This document shows, piece by piece, positions 1-11,244 of a DNA stretch of 64,000 nucleotides. The DNA lies in NCBI GenBank assembly GCA_002104935.1, contig MCGT01000018.1, forward strand, positions 1 through 64,000, given 5' to 3'. Both the position numbers and the translations under genes were made by a program. Positions within the stretch are counted from its first letter, which is position 1. Every line of letters starts with the position of its first letter. The stretch is from Hesseltinella vesiculosa. Taxonomy: Eukaryota; Mucoromycota; Mucoromycetes; Mucorales; Cunninghamellaceae. Below the pieces are notes generated by a model. The model saw only the letters and a program-made list of their open reading frames with translations, was not told where the DNA came from and did not search any database.

Positions 1-868
1 GCCTACGTGTTTGTCGATGATATTATTGTTTACTCCCAAACGGAAAAGGAACACCTAGGACACCTTCAATTCATTTTCGAACGATGCACTGAAGCAGGAT
101 TGAAATTGAAGTTGGCAAAGTGTGAATTTGGAAAACAAAGCGTAGAATATCTTGGCCATGTGGTCGGCAAAAAAGGGTTGTCTCCACACCCCGCAACTTG
201 GCTAAAATCATAGAGTTGCCAGCTCCGGTGAACAAGGATGGGGTAAGATCACTTTTGGGAATGACTGGATATTACCGTAGGTTTGTAAACGACTATGCGC
301 GGAAACTCCCGCCCTATATCTCAACTACTCAAGGAATCCATACCGTTTGCCTGGGGCCCTGAACAACAAGGTGCTTTCGAAATGATCAAAGTTACTCTCA
401 CAACACCTCCCTTGCTGGCCTTCCCATCACGTGGTGCTGTTCAAATATTAACTACTGATGCTAGTGGCGTTGGTCTAGGTGCAATTCTGTCTCAATCTCC
501 CGACGGTTCAGCCAACGCTGACGAACGAGTGATCGCCTATGCATCTCGAACGTTGAAGGATACCGAAAGTCGATACGCCCCTACTCATCTGGAAGCTTTG
601 GCCATTATCTGGGCCACTAATCATTTTCGTCACTATCTACTGGGTCGCCACTTTATTTTGTTCACGGATCACGCTGCGTTGGTGTATATCCTTAACAACC
701 CAAATCCAAATTCCAAGCTTCTTCGATGGTCAGCCGCTCTTATGGAAATGGATTATGAAGTGAGGTACCGCCCTGGATCGGCCAACCCCGCAGACTGCCT
801 TTCTCGCCTGGTGACGGCCAGTGATGATGATTCCGCAATGGCGACTACCCGTTCTTCTCCCCCTGCTA

Positions 869-873
<5 letters not shown>
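1..873 (+). pseudogene. Ty3/gypsy pol fragment: reverse transcriptase C-terminus plus RNase H
   Basis: Partial, entering from the left edge. The first frame (1-~195) carries the reverse-transcriptase catalytic box F-V-D-D-I-I-V-Y-S followed by the LGH(V/I) region. The frame then shifts near 190-200; the second frame reads the usual IIELPAP...LLGMTGYYRRF connection. A further shift near 312-318 leads into a long RNase H stretch (295-873) with TTDASGVGLGAIL, a conserved E at HLEALAI, FTDHAAL and the closing NPADCLSR. These are hallmark Ty3/gypsy motifs. Two frame breaks within about 130 bp indicate a decayed copy that cannot make a continuous polymerase. Protease and Gag would lie upstream, outside the window. 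The reading frame closes just at a long A-tract, after which the integrase ORF follows. The family call is secure; whether the shifts are biological or sequencing error cannot be told. Confidence 0.9.
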
Positions 874-923
<50 letters not shown>

Positions 924-935
924 AAAATTTGGTTG

Positions 936-976
<41 letters not shown>
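873..976 (+). repeat. Two long A-homopolymers inside the retroelement
   Basis: About 50 A residues (873-921) and about 38 A residues (937-976) are separated by a short GAAAAATTTGGTTG spacer. They split the RNase H and integrase reading frames. The following ~290 bp (977-1270) is T/C-rich and shows no coding match. Such runs are assembly- and replication-prone, so the lengths are unreliable. Confidence 0.85.
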
Positions 977-978
<2 letters not shown>

Positions 979-1270
979 GTTACCTTATTCTATAATTAGC
1001 TTAGACTTCATATGTACTTTTCCCTTCTCCCTTTTTACCCTCAGTTGCTGTCCTGTTACTACCCTAGTAGTTCTAGTTTTTATTTTACGCACTATCCCTC
1101 TAGTTAGATATATCATACTGAACCTCAATCTCAATAAGTTACTGTAGATCCTTTCCCCGCCCGTTTGTATTTTTTTTTCTTTCTTCTTCTTTCCCTTTTT
1201 CTTTTTCTCTCTCTTCCTTCTCCCTTGCTCCCTCTCTTTTTCTGCTATACTTTTCCCTTTTGTCATCATC

Positions 1271-2629
1271 ATGGATCCCGCACGATACTTGGCCATAATC
1301 AACTATCTCGACACTCGCTCTTACCCGATCGGCTGCACCACGCGCAAGGAACGTAGGAAGGTGGCTGCATGGGCCAGGAAACTGATGATATACGAAGGCA
1401 GGTTGTTTCGGAGAAGCCCGGATGGTCAACCTACTCAGGAAGTGCTACACGCAGGCAATGCCGCTGCAATCATACAAAATGTTCACCAAGAAGGTCATTT
1501 CGGCCTAGTAAATACCTGGCGAAGGCTGCGCCTCTACTACGATGGATACCAACTGTACGATCTCACCAAGGCCGTCGTCAAAAGCTGTCAAATTTGTCAA
1601 GTAAGAGCCAGACGCCGTTTTGTACGGCAGGAACCTGCAAGACCCATCATGACACCCCAGCACCCCTTCTATTTGGTCGGCTTGGACGCCGTTGGCCCGA
1701 TTGTCAAGTCAAAAAAAGGGAATTCATATTTACTGGTTGCTGTCGACCACTTGACTCGTTGGCCAGTCGTTGCTGCAGTGCCGAATATTAATGAAATCAC
1801 CACTGCTGAATTCCTCATGACCTGCGTCGTTCAGGATTTTGGAGTGCCTCGCTACTTGTTGACCGATCGCGGTTCAAACTTCAAGTCCTGTTACGTTGAA
1901 CATCTTCTGTCTAGGCTCGGCTGTCGTCACCTTACAACTACTGCATTTCGCCCTCAAAGCAACGGTTTAGTCGAACGGGCAAACCAGACACTTGTGAATG
2001 CCCTGGCTAAGATGGTACAAACACGAGGAGCCCAACTAGATTGGGATTGTTGCTTACCGGAGGTATTGCTTGCCATGAGGACGATGACTAACTCCGCCAC
2101 TGGGTATTCTCCGGCAATGCTTTTATATGGTTACAATCTCCGCTCTCCTGCCGTGTGGGCACCACCCCGTCAAGATTATGTGGAAGGTGATCTACAAGGC
2201 CAAGTAAATGAACGAATCCAACAAGTGGTGGGCACGTTGGAAGAATTGCGACAGGAAGCCCGTGCAAAGTCCGATGCCCATAAAGTCAAGGCCAAAACTC
2301 GCTACGATGCAACGGCGCATCCACAAAAACAATTTGTAGTCGGATCGCTTGTATTGATGCTCGAACGTTACCATGAGAAGCACGACAAATTTCACCGCCG
2401 TTGGGTTGGCCCCTTTGTTGTCCACAAGGTTTATCCAAATGGTACCTATAAATTAGTGGGCAAGGATGGCCGGCGTACCGAGGGTCCAGTGAACGGTGAC
2501 GCACTTAAACAATACTATGATCACAGAAGGATGATTCCCCAAATCACAACTGCCGGTGAACGTGTGGAGCGTTACTTGGAACAACGACGACGCGAAGACG
2601 CTTCCGACTTCCTACCCCTACTCCAATAA
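1271..2629 (+). CDS. Ty3/gypsy integrase (separate intact ORF)
   Basis: 452 aa ORF opening at ATG 1271. It holds the N-terminal HHCC zinc module (H-x4-H in VHQEGHFG, then C-x2-C in SCQICQ), the DDE core (D in GLDAVGP, D in TDRGSNF, E in NGLVERANQ), and the C-terminal GPY/F module (RRWVGPFVVHKVYPNGTY). No chromodomain is seen. In most Ty3/gypsy elements integrase is part of one pol frame. Here it is cut off from RNase H by ~400 bp of A-rich and T/C-rich DNA, and it has its own start codon. It joins the element's cDNA to the host genome. The ORF is complete with all catalytic residues, although the reverse transcriptase upstream is broken. It ends 81 bp before the 3' LTR, with a purine-rich tract (AAGCTGGTGGGGAG) immediately before the LTR. 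Confidence 0.9.
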   Translation: MDPARYLAIINYLDTRSYPIGCTTRKERRKVAAWARKLMIYEGRLFRRSPDGQPTQEVLHAGNAAAIIQNVHQEGHFGLVNTWRRLRLYYDGYQLYDLTKAVVKSCQICQVRARRRFVRQEPARPIMTPQHPFYLVGLDAVGPIVKSKKGNSYLLVAVDHLTRWPVVAAVPNINEITTAEFLMTCVVQDFGVPRYLLTDRGSNFKSCYVEHLLSRLGCRHLTTTAFRPQSNGLVERANQTLVNALAKMVQTRGAQLDWDCCLPEVLLAMRTMTNSATGYSPAMLLYGYNLRSPAVWAPPRQDYVEGDLQGQVNERIQQVVGTLEELRQEARAKSDAHKVKAKTRYDATAHPQKQFVVGSLVLMLERYHEKHDKFHRRWVGPFVVHKVYPNGTYKLVGKDGRRTEGPVNGDALKQYYDHRRMIPQITTAGERVERYLEQRRREDASDFLPLLQ

Positions 2630-2693
2630 TGGCAATCCCTTGTCCTCAACCCCGTTACAACAAGGCCTTGGTACGCTCTTTTGTGGTATCGCG

Positions 2694-2710
2694 AAGCTGG
2701 TGGGGAGTGA
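2694..2710 (+). promoter_or_regulatory. Candidate polypurine tract of the retroelement
   Basis: A purine-rich stretch ending GGTGGGGAGTGA lies directly against the TG that opens the LTR. This is where plus-strand DNA priming is expected in LTR retroelements. The position, not a strict motif, supports the call. Confidence 0.5.
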
Positions 2711-3006
2711 TGATAGACCGTAGAAAGGGCCTTGTTGTGAAATCGGCAGTTCGGCGCCCGATTCGGCCCGAATTGCCGAATAATTGTGATTGGCCATTTT
2801 CCTTTTCCCTTTTTTGTTTTTTTCTCTCTCCGCTTCCAATTCTTATTTTATTTTTTGACATCTGAACCCTGATTAAACACATCTCTTTTTGACGTTTTGA
2901 AGCGGAAGTGAAAGGTCAACAGAAAGAAGGAGAAAACCCGTACTTTTGTTCTATTCCTGCAGTCCGAAACCCTTTTCCCTATACACCCACACGTGCCGTC
3001 ATATCA
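2711..3006 (+). repeat. 3' LTR of the gypsy element (copy 1)
   Basis: 296 bp starting TGATAGACCG and ending GTCATATCA, with canonical TG...CA ends. It follows the integrase ORF and the polypurine tract. A second near-identical copy follows after only 3 bp (GAA). Differences are concentrated around 2860-2890 and 2945-2960. Confidence 0.8.
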
Positions 3007-3009
3007 GAA

Positions 3010-3306
3010 TGATAGACCGTAGAAAGGGCCTTGTTGTGAAATCGGCAGTTCGGCGCCCGATTCGGCCCGAATTGCCGAATAATTGTGATTGGCCATTTTC
3101 CTTTTCCCTTTTTTGTTTTTTTTTCTCTCTCCGCTTCCAATTCTTATTTTATTTTTGACATCTGAATTTTGATAAAGACATCTCTTTTTTACGTTTTGAA
3201 GCGGAAGTGAAAAGGTCAACAGAAAGAAGGAGAAAACCCGTACTTTTGATTTAGTCCTGCAGTCCGAAACCCTTTTCCCTATACACCCACACGTGCCGTC
3301 ATATCA
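3010..3306 (+). repeat. Second tandem LTR copy
   Basis: 297 bp with the same TGATAGACC...ATATCA ends as copy 1. The DNA after 3306 shows neither an obvious tRNA primer-binding site nor gag. So this is not the 5' LTR of an intact downstream element; it is a solo or tandem LTR. Confidence 0.8.
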
Positions 3307-4600
3307 TGAATGAGAAACTCATGAAAGAAATTCATCGCTATTTCGGCATTTCGGCCGCCGAACATCCGTAGGGCTCGGATTGGCTAGCCATAAAAATTGT
3401 CGATCGTTTCTAATGCTTTGCCAGCATCCATGGTCATGCCTCTGATACAAGAGGCCCGCTTCCACAGCTGCTGTACTGCCTTTTACGTACACTCGTCAGG
3501 GTTATCTGTAAATGAGAATAAAAGAGCCAGTAAAGCCGTGTTTGTTCTGTGACTGGGAAGTTGGCTGGGCAATGTTGGGCAAGAAAAAAAAAAAAAAAGG
3601 CAGGCGACTCGTCGGTGTTGGAAATATTTGGCTGAGGATGTTTTTTTTCCATTTTTCGTTTTTTTTTTAGCTGTGGATTTCAGAGATGGCAAAACGAAAC
3701 ATGCAAAAAGTTGGCTGGGTAACTATCACTAATCGACTTGAAATTTTGAGCATCCATGGTATCATGATGAAATTAACGGTGCATAAAATTTCACATAGAT
3801 ATAATCAGTAAAAAAACTATTTATTGCATCGTCTTTTTTTTTTGAAAAGCAAAAAGGGATCGATCGAACCCCTTTTTATATTGGAACTTTTTGGCTTGGA
3901 AAATCACTGCATGAAACATCAAAAATCGAATCAGTCCAAAATTTGCACACAAGTAGGGCATGATGAGAGGAGACCATGGTAGCAATTCCAGGCCATTTAA
4001 TTGTCGTGGGGCAGATTTAGCGAAGGAGAAAGGGACCATCCTAGGCGTGGCCCAGTGGCTGACTTTTTTTTATTTTGGCATCTCAGCGTTCTCTTCTTGT
4101 TTCGGCTAGCTTCGACTTGATTGGATGGCAGCATCACATCCGTCTTCACCTTCAGTAGCTCTGCCATCCCTTCGTCCATGATCACTTGGGACAAGCAGTA
4201 TGGGTAGATCTTTGCATGAAAAAAAAAGAAAAAAAAATAGTTGCCTGAGCGCTTGGGTAATGGGGCTCTAGTTGATCAAGCTAGACTCGTTCCCAATAGG
4301 AAACGTTATACATAAGACTACGAGAGGGTATTTTGAACGCTGCGCAAAATATGCATGCCACTGTGTTGGGGGAAAAGCAGGGCGAGTTTCAGCACGGCAG
4401 TTTTTGCTTCCTCCTCTTCTGTTCCTGTTTACTATTTAAAAGAAATACAAACATCCTCTCGCTCATATTTCTAGTACAGTACAAAAACGTGCACCTCTCG
4501 AAAAGTGCAGGCATGGCTATCTGAATTCAAAAATGAAAACGTTGCAGCTTTTTTTTTTTTTTGTTCACGCTTTCCCAGTTTTTTTTTTCTTCGCATTGCT
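3307..4600. other. Intergenic, repeat-derived, no gene seen
   Basis: No credible coding region. Around 3880-4010 a stretch with CCAAAATTTGCACACAAGT resembles the segment near 22,710 and probably belongs to the same dispersed repeat family. The last ~300 bp should hold the promoter of the HEAT-repeat gene. A 17-base T-run (4550-4562 region) precedes its start codon. Confidence 0.5.
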
Positions 4601-7600
4601 ATGGACGAGATCGTGGAAGAATCACATGAACGAATAAAGACAGTGCTGGATGCCTTTTTTTGCCAGCATAAACGCGTCAAAGATGGATCGTTGTATGAGC
4701 GATTGTTGACGGTGGTGACGACGTTTTTAACAGAGGATCCCCAGCATCTGAGCCTGTTTGATCAATGGCGCATACTCGACAAGCTTGCTACTGTAAGTAA
4801 AAGTGCAGGGCAGAGATATGTGTTGATAGGGAAGCAGCTCATGGCTTTGTTTACTTGTCTTTTTTAGGCTTGCGATTCATCAGATCAAGATTATCGAGTG
4901 GTGTCGGTGTGCGTGAGGATTCTTGGCATTTGGCTCGCTCATGGCCTATCGTTTGAACGAGTTGAACATGACCGCCCGGAAATGCTGGTCATTGTTAGTG
5001 AATGTTACCGATCTATGGAGAGCTGGCTCAAATTCTCAGCTTTGGAAACCTTGCTTCACATGCTGGACTCTCCTCAAGCTGCCGTTTGGTAAGGCTCCTT
5101 TTTTATTATTTCAATCTCATTTTTTTTTTTTTCACTGTGTGCAGGATTCAAAAAAATATTTTTATGTATCAAAGCGTCTCAGACAAGGCCGAATACGTAG
5201 GCAGTGATGGAGAACAAGGAATCATAGAGAGAGGATTGGCTGCTAAGTCTTCGTTTTCGCTTTGCAGGTGTTTGTGGAGGCGTGTCGCGTATGTGTCAAG
5301 GCATGGTCGCTTCGTGAGAAAACACCTGAGCATGGCGCACTCTGGGCAAAAATCAACCCAGCAAAATTACTCGGACGAAGCTTGGATTCCCCCTTTGGTC
5401 ATTACCAAAGCAACACGCTCAAGTATATCGAAACCTTTGCCATGCTAGGCACTCCCGCAGCATTTGATTACTTGGCATTGGAGCACCTGGTAACGGGGAA
5501 AAAGTCGAGAGAGCAAGGCAGGTGAGCTGACGCTGATCCGGCTTTTTTATTGCGAGTCAGAGCGACAAGCTGTTACAGGTGCTGCATCAACAAACCAATG
5601 TCATGACAGAGGGAATAGTACTGTCCAGCCTTAGATGCATTTTTGAAAAAGCGCCCAGCCCATTACGTTTGATATATCCATCCACCCCAGCCGCACAGCC
5701 CCCACATGATTCTGACTCGCTGGAGGAGACCTGGCAGTTCATGTGGCTGCTTTGTATGCTTCAGATCAAAGAATGCCAGACGATCCACAGCGCCCACCTC
5801 TCGCTTGCCACGCTGAAAACGATGATACCCCTGCTTTCCCGCCTGCGCCATCCCGACACCTCGATCAATCAGCTGTTTTCCCATCTCATGGCTTTGGCCA
5901 GCCTTTGTTTGACACTGGAAACGCCCCTGGATGACCTGCAAAATGTAGGTTGACGTATCTTGGTGAAAGAGAACAACGCTCACATTTTTTTTAAAAAAAT
6001 GTTAGTTGAAGCATCGGCTCACGAAACGTACCGACACGTCGCCAGTGATGCAGAAGGTTCTTGCTGATGTCACACAAGCCCTCTATACCCTAACCCAAGC
6101 CCATCCTCGATGGTTGAAGGTAATGTCTTGGTTATGGATGAAGGATGTTGTTCACATTTTTTAAAGGACCCGCTTCTGTTGGAAATGGTACTTTCCGTGC
6201 TGAAAGTGGACATGTTCATCAAGCACCATCAGCTGGCAAAGCCTTGCCTCAGTCTGACTCTCTCCATTTTGCAGCATCTGGACGAAGTTGATCATGGCAC
6301 AGAGGAAAAGCTGTATAAAGTAAAAAAAAAAACTAGGGTGGCACGGTTTCCACAAACCTAACCCACGTTATTTTATTTTAGTTCTTTGGCTTGCTAGTGA
6401 CACAGCTGGATTCAGACAAATTGGACATGCAGGATTTTACCTTGGTGTATTCAACATTCTATGAATTACTTGCTCATCACCACCTGACGTCATTATTACT
6501 GCAGCAGGTAGAAAGAAAAAAAAATATTCTTGGTTCCTGAGATTGGGGGGGGGGGTCGCGTAGTGGCTAAGCCGAATGGTTAATTTTATTTTTATGCAGG
6601 CTGTCGTCAGTGACTTTGTTGGAATGCTTAAATTTAAACTGGCCGACTTTGATCGATATGTGCGATGCATCACCCTCGATTTTATTGCAAGTTTATTTGA
6701 TGATGCACCAGGACAGGTATGTGGACCGAAAGCCAACGGGTGAAGGCTCACTCCTTTCATTTTGAACAGGAATCCAGAATGAACTTTGCCTTGTCACTTG
6801 ACCTTCCTCTCTTGGTCACACAACGTGTCAAAGACTCGGATCCCTATGTACGACAGAAGACACTACATGTGCTTCAGGTAAAAAAACACACCGTCCTTGA
6901 AAAAAAAAAGAAAATGACGGGAATGGCTTCTTCTTCCAAAGAAACTGATGCGACCAAATGTCGGATGGATGTATATCCAGCACCAAGCGTCTTTGATGGC
7001 CATGACACGAGCGATCCCAGAGCTTTTGAAAGATCCATCCAGCAACGTGAGATTGGCTGCCGTTGATACAATTTCCTATTTGGTGGTGCATCGGTCATGT
7101 GAAAGCCTGCTGCTGGGAACGTCCCAAGAGACAGATGGGCTCAAGTGAGTATTAAAAAAAATGAAAGGCCATCACGAGGCTGACGGGTAAAAAATAGCGC
7201 TGAACTTTTTAGGAAACTGTTGAACGAAGATGATCCAGAGTTGTTGAAACAGCTTTGTCACTTGCTGGAACAGCTTTGGAAATTGGATCAAGAAAATAGA
7301 TGGAAGCAAAAGCGGTCCGTGCAACAAGAGGCGGCGCCTTTTTATTTTTATACGCTCGGTGGCGATACGCTGCTCTTGGAAATGGTACGCTGACCATTTT
7401 TTCTTGACATGGGAGACTCATTTTTTCATCCAGGTGGAGAAATATCAAGAATTGCGCGCATCTGCCATTCAGGTGATCGAGTCTATTTTGAACGACCGGC
7501 CCAAAATCTTGGAAAGCAATGGCAAACGTCAACGAGACCCATGGACAGACCAAGACCAAGCGTTTTTCGAAAAATTGGACCAACTGGATCTTGTCCAGCT

Positions 7601-7721
7601 CAAGCTGCAGACCATTCCTCATCCGTTCATCGACAGCATTTTTACTATTGCCCCCGCTTCCTTTGTCAAGACGACGGATCCTCCTACTCTTGGCGAAGAA
7701 ATGTTCCTCGATTGCGAATGA
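4601..7721 (+). CDS. BRAT1-like HEAT-repeat protein
   Basis: Thirteen exons join in phase: 4601-4792, 4868-5088, 5145-5196, 5268-5489, 5561-5944, 6006-6119, 6167-6319, 6382-6507, 6600-6716, 6770-6877, 6942-7144, 7213-7384, 7434-7721. The product is 783 aa. It is all-helical with repeated HEAT-like pairs (for example DPYVRQKTLHVL, and DPSSNVRLAAVDTISYL near residue 560). There is no signal peptide or membrane segment. The protein ends ...EEMFLDCE. Length, HEAT architecture and an acidic Asp-Cys tail match BRAT1. From memory of the literature, BRAT1 chaperones the RNA endonuclease INTS11 (paralogue of CPSF73) and places its C-terminal tail in the metallo-beta-lactamase site. A generic HEAT scaffold is the alternative. 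The gene model is well supported; the family name is tentative. Confidence 0.6.
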
Positions 7722-8078
7722 AAAAAAATGGTCGAATGACTAGCACAAACATGAAACTGTGGCACATGAACTTTTTTTTTTTTAGACATGCAAAGGAAGA
7801 CTTTCTATTTTTGGGGTGATGTTTTGAAGAAGGAAAACAAAGCTTGTTTTATTTCGTCAAATCACCTATTTACAAATAAATGTTCCTGGATAACTACATG
7901 AAATGAGGAAAAAAAAAAGGGGGGGGGGTAACAATGAAAAAGCAATGTGGGCATCATAAAAAAAGGCATGGGAAAAAACTGGTGTGGTATAAGAAATAAA
8001 AACATCAATACACGTCTATGGAGAGAAGGGGGGAGAGGGCAAAGAAAAAAAAAAAAACCCGCGACGTTATGCAGCAAA
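7722..8078. other. Convergent 3' flank between HEAT gene and forkhead gene
   Basis: A/T-rich with G- and A-runs. AATAAA-like signals lie near 7875 and 7996. No gene seen. Confidence 0.5.
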
Positions 8079-9806
8079 TCAGGACGAATTCATAAGCAAA
8101 GGTTGGCCAAGGGACAAGACAAACGCGGGATCGAGGGCGTTGGTGGTGGCTTCGGGGTCAAGATTCATAGAGGTGCGGTCGTCATCAAACGTCAGGTACT
8201 CATCGGCGAGCGTTTCTTCCTTGATGGGCACAAACTCATCGAGTTGGATGACCAAAGGTGAGGATCGAAAGGAATCCAAGTTGGGGACAGAGTGCGATGG
8301 CGGAGTCACAAGGGTGGACGTTGGGTTGACGTACACTGGCACTTCACCGAGAGACTTGGGTGCCTGAGGCACAGCCAAGGCAGGGTCAAAGCTGGAGGTC
8401 AGGACGGTTGGATAGATCTGGGTAGGCTGGTGCAGATGGGTTTCATCATAGTAAAAACCATTGGATGAGTAGTAATCGACAGAGGGGAAGCCAAAGATGG
8501 GGTCGGCATCTAAAGGCAGAGAGGGCATGTCCATGGAAAAGTTGGACAGGTCGAGATCCATGTCATTGGGCAAAGGCAGCAGGTCCAGGAACCGGTCAAG
8601 TACATTGCAGTAGCCAAGCTGGTCTTCGGTGTAGACAGTGCCATCAGCAGCAGTGATGGTGTGAACCAAAGGTTTCTTGCCATCCATGGTTTCGTTGCTG
8701 ACGTCCACACCAGAATCGCAGTCGGAAGAATTGTCTTGGATAGGGTCTTCGTGGTCGTGATCGACCTTGGCACGCTTGGCAACTGGCTCATCCTGGTCGA
8801 TGGATTTGCGTTTGGCGGCTTCGTGCTGAGGTGACATGCGAAAGGTGGTGTACATGGGGCAGAGCGATGGTGGTTTGCCGGCAGGGTTTTTGAGGATGGG
8901 GGCGGCAGTGGTGGGTGTGGGGTTGGTTTGGTAGTCTTCGGGACGAATGATTTTCATCGTGTTGGTGTGAGAGAAGGTGGAAGTGGTGGGGGCAGGCAAA
9001 GGGACATGGGGGGTGGGTAGACGGCTGGCCATCAAGTTGCTGCGGTGGCCCATGGACAGCTCGGCTGTCAAGCCCATGTCATGGTGTTTGCGACTATGAC
9101 CGCCAGCTTCGGAGATGTTGTCGATGAACATCTGTTCAATACCAGGCACTAGTGTCCAGTAACAGCCTTTGCCGGGGTTGGCTTGGGTAGGACGTCGGTC
9201 GACCTTGAGGAACCATTTTTTGTTCAATGACAAGTTGTGGCGAATGGAGTTCTATGAAAAAAAAAAAAAAAATTGGATAAATCTATTTTTTTTTTTAGGC
9301 GTGCTTACCTGCCAGCCTCCATGGCCAAGTTCGTAATATGGATAAGTTTCAGAGATCCAGCGATAAATGTCAGAGAGCAAGAGGCGGCCATCTTGACTTT
9401 TGAGGATGGCATAGGCAATGAGGGTGGCATAAGAATAAGGAGGCTTATCTTTGGCATGAGAAGGTTGCCACCAGGGATTCAATTGGCGGGGCCAGATAGA
9501 TCTTGTACGAGCAGGGCAGGTATCAAGGTCATCATCTTCTTCAGGGTGGATACCAATGGATTCGATTTTGAATTTCAGCTCGGAGGGTTTGTGCCGTACA
9601 TTGTGAAGATCGGTGTTGCCGTGTAACATTGTTGTTTTGACGATGTCAGTTTTTGGTAAAGAAGCGGGCGCCACGACATCTGTCTCAGATGAATTGTTGG
9701 CGGCGCTGGAGGCATTGGTGTTGATGGAAAAGCTACTGACTAAGCCCATGGAGCCAAGGGCCTTGTTATCAATGATCGTGCTTTTTTTCTTTTGGCTTTC
9801 TTTCAT
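8079..9806 (-). CDS. Forkhead-box transcription factor
   Basis: Two exons (9806-9309 and 9251-8079, minus strand) give 556 aa. The forkhead domain spans about residues 122-205. It starts KDKPPYSYATLIAYAIL and includes ISETYPYYELGHGGWQ. It is cut by the intron exactly before the recognition helix NSIRHNLSLNKKWFLKV and finishes GKGCYWTLVP. This DNA-binding winged helix places the protein in the nucleus. A short basic stretch (PVAKRAKVD, about residue 300) is a likely nuclear localisation signal. The C-terminus is acidic and low-complexity, as in activation domains. No FHA domain is visible, so it is unlike yeast Fkh1/2; it may be closer to Hcm1/Sep1-type factors, but this cannot be settled here. 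The start at 9806 is the first ATG in the open frame. Confidence 0.92.
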
Positions 9807-10539
9807 GCTGAATTAAAAAAGAAAGGTGTGAATATAAACAAATCAGATGAATGCTGTGCCTACTTTTATATATACATGTAAATGGAAGAACAATTAAAAA
9901 GGGGGGACAAAGAAACGCACGGTGGAAAAAAGAAAAGAACAAGAAGAAGAGAGGGAAAAAAAAAAGCTTGTGCTCCTTTAAACTGCGTTTTTTTACGTCC
10001 CCCCTTTTTTTTTTCACGAGACCCCGCTTGCCACGCCCTCTTTCACGCTTGCCTTTTTTGACAGTGCTTCCAAGGTAGTACCTTTTTTTTTTTTTTTTTT
10101 TTTTTTACGCCAACATTTTCTCACATTCTTAGAAAAAAAAAAGTGGTCAGGGCACATCATAATGCATGTCGCAGCCTGCGCTATTTTTCTCATGGTTTTT
10201 TTCTTTGTTTCGGGAAGTCTCCGTTGCCTTGGCAACACAATCAATTCTTTTTTGTCATGAACAGTTTCCTCGGTCGTGTCCCGTTATTTTATTCTAATGG
10301 GGTGCCACAAAAAAGGGAAAAAAAAAAGGTTCACTCCCTAAAGCTTGGCTGAGCCTTTCCAACGAGGAGGAGATCCTAAAAGTCAAATTTGGAACAAGTC
10401 AAAACAATTTCCTCAAACAATCATTGTCTGTGGCAAGAAAAAAGAGCCAGGTGATCCGACCACCTCCCCGTTTTTATGCATGAAAATGATGAAACCATCA
10501 CCTGAACCAATGGACGATCCTTTTTTTATTGCATGGATT
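9807..10539. other. Forkhead promoter side and 3' flank of oxygenase gene
   Basis: Intergenic and homopolymer-rich (T-run at 10083-10106). No coding signal. It should contain the forkhead promoter (read leftward) and the oxygenase 3' end. Confidence 0.5.
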
Positions 10540-11244
10540 TTATTTCATCAAAACGTCACTTCTTAAAACCCATTTGGCACCGCCAGTGACCTCCAGTGCT
10601 TCATGCAAGAGACAATGCTGACCGTGCCGATGAAGAAGAGCCAAGCCTTGTTGAGGTTGCACGACAATTGGAGGAGGAGGATTTTTCTTCTTCTTGCCTT
10701 CCTTGTAAAACACCGTTTCACCACCTTGCATATCGCCGTTGAGGTAGATGAGAAGCGTCCATTCGGTCCAGTAGCCCGTGATGTCGTCCTTGACGGAGTC
10801 GTCATAATGTGCTTCAAACCGCTGGCCTGGTCGATAGCGATAGATGCGGATGTTGCTATTCAAACCACAGGGCTGCCTGGACCCAGCAATGCCTTGCTGC
10901 GACGTGCACACCCTGGCCAAACCCAGTTGCCACAGTTGATTGGCCAAGGCGCTGCTTTGCAGCGACTGCCGGTCGTTGCTCCGAAATGCTTCGCCAGGCT
11001 TAGGTACCAGGCTGGCCGCAGCTTGTGGCGTTAGGTGTTTGTCGAAATAAGCGATCAGTTGTTGGCATTCCTTGGGGGTAAAGAAGTCATGGATCAAGTA
11101 GATCTGTTGAGGCTCTAATTCCGTGACGGAAAGTGCCGATTTTGCAATGAGTTTCGGTAGTGTAGGCGGCTGATGATTAGATGGCGATGCTGTTGATGTC
11201 TTTGACGGTGTTTGTTTTGTTGTCACCTTTTTTGCTTTGCCCAT
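10540..11244 (-). CDS. 2-oxoglutarate/Fe(II)-dependent oxygenase (prolyl 4-hydroxylase-like)
   Basis: Single-exon gene of 234 aa. A basic, Ser/Thr/Pro-rich N-terminus (MGKAKK...) is followed by a double-stranded beta-helix fold. The iron ligands are visible: H-x-D in EAHYDD (about residue 142) and the distal H in CLLHEALEV (about 215). The last strand holds the 2OG-binding basic residue (KWVLRSD). The family hydroxylates proline or related residues in proteins, using O2 and 2-oxoglutarate. There is no signal peptide, so a cytosolic or nuclear substrate is more likely than ER collagen-type hydroxylation. The substrate is unknown. A Pro-rich insert (KKKKNPPPP) lies between strands and looks lineage-specific. 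Confidence 0.85.
   Translation of the reverse strand: MGKAKKVTTKQTPSKTSTASPSNHQPPTLPKLIAKSALSVTELEPQQIYLIHDFFTPKECQQLIAYFDKHLTPQAAASLVPKPGEAFRSNDRQSLQSSALANQLWQLGLARVCTSQQGIAGSRQPCGLNSNIRIYRYRPGQRFEAHYDDSVKDDITGYWTEWTLLIYLNGDMQGGETVFYKEGKKKKNPPPPIVVQPQQGLALLHRHGQHCLLHEALEVTGGAKWVLRSDVLMK

Noticed and set aside
821..1147. ORF rich in poly-Lys
   Set aside because: Made by translating two A-homopolymers; no protein features.
2618..3219. Minus-strand ORFs repeated twice with the same protein
   Set aside because: They come from the two LTR copies.
3997..4194. Minus ORF MSQVIMDEGMAELL...
   Set aside because: Short and isolated, in repeat-derived DNA; no supporting splice or promoter context.
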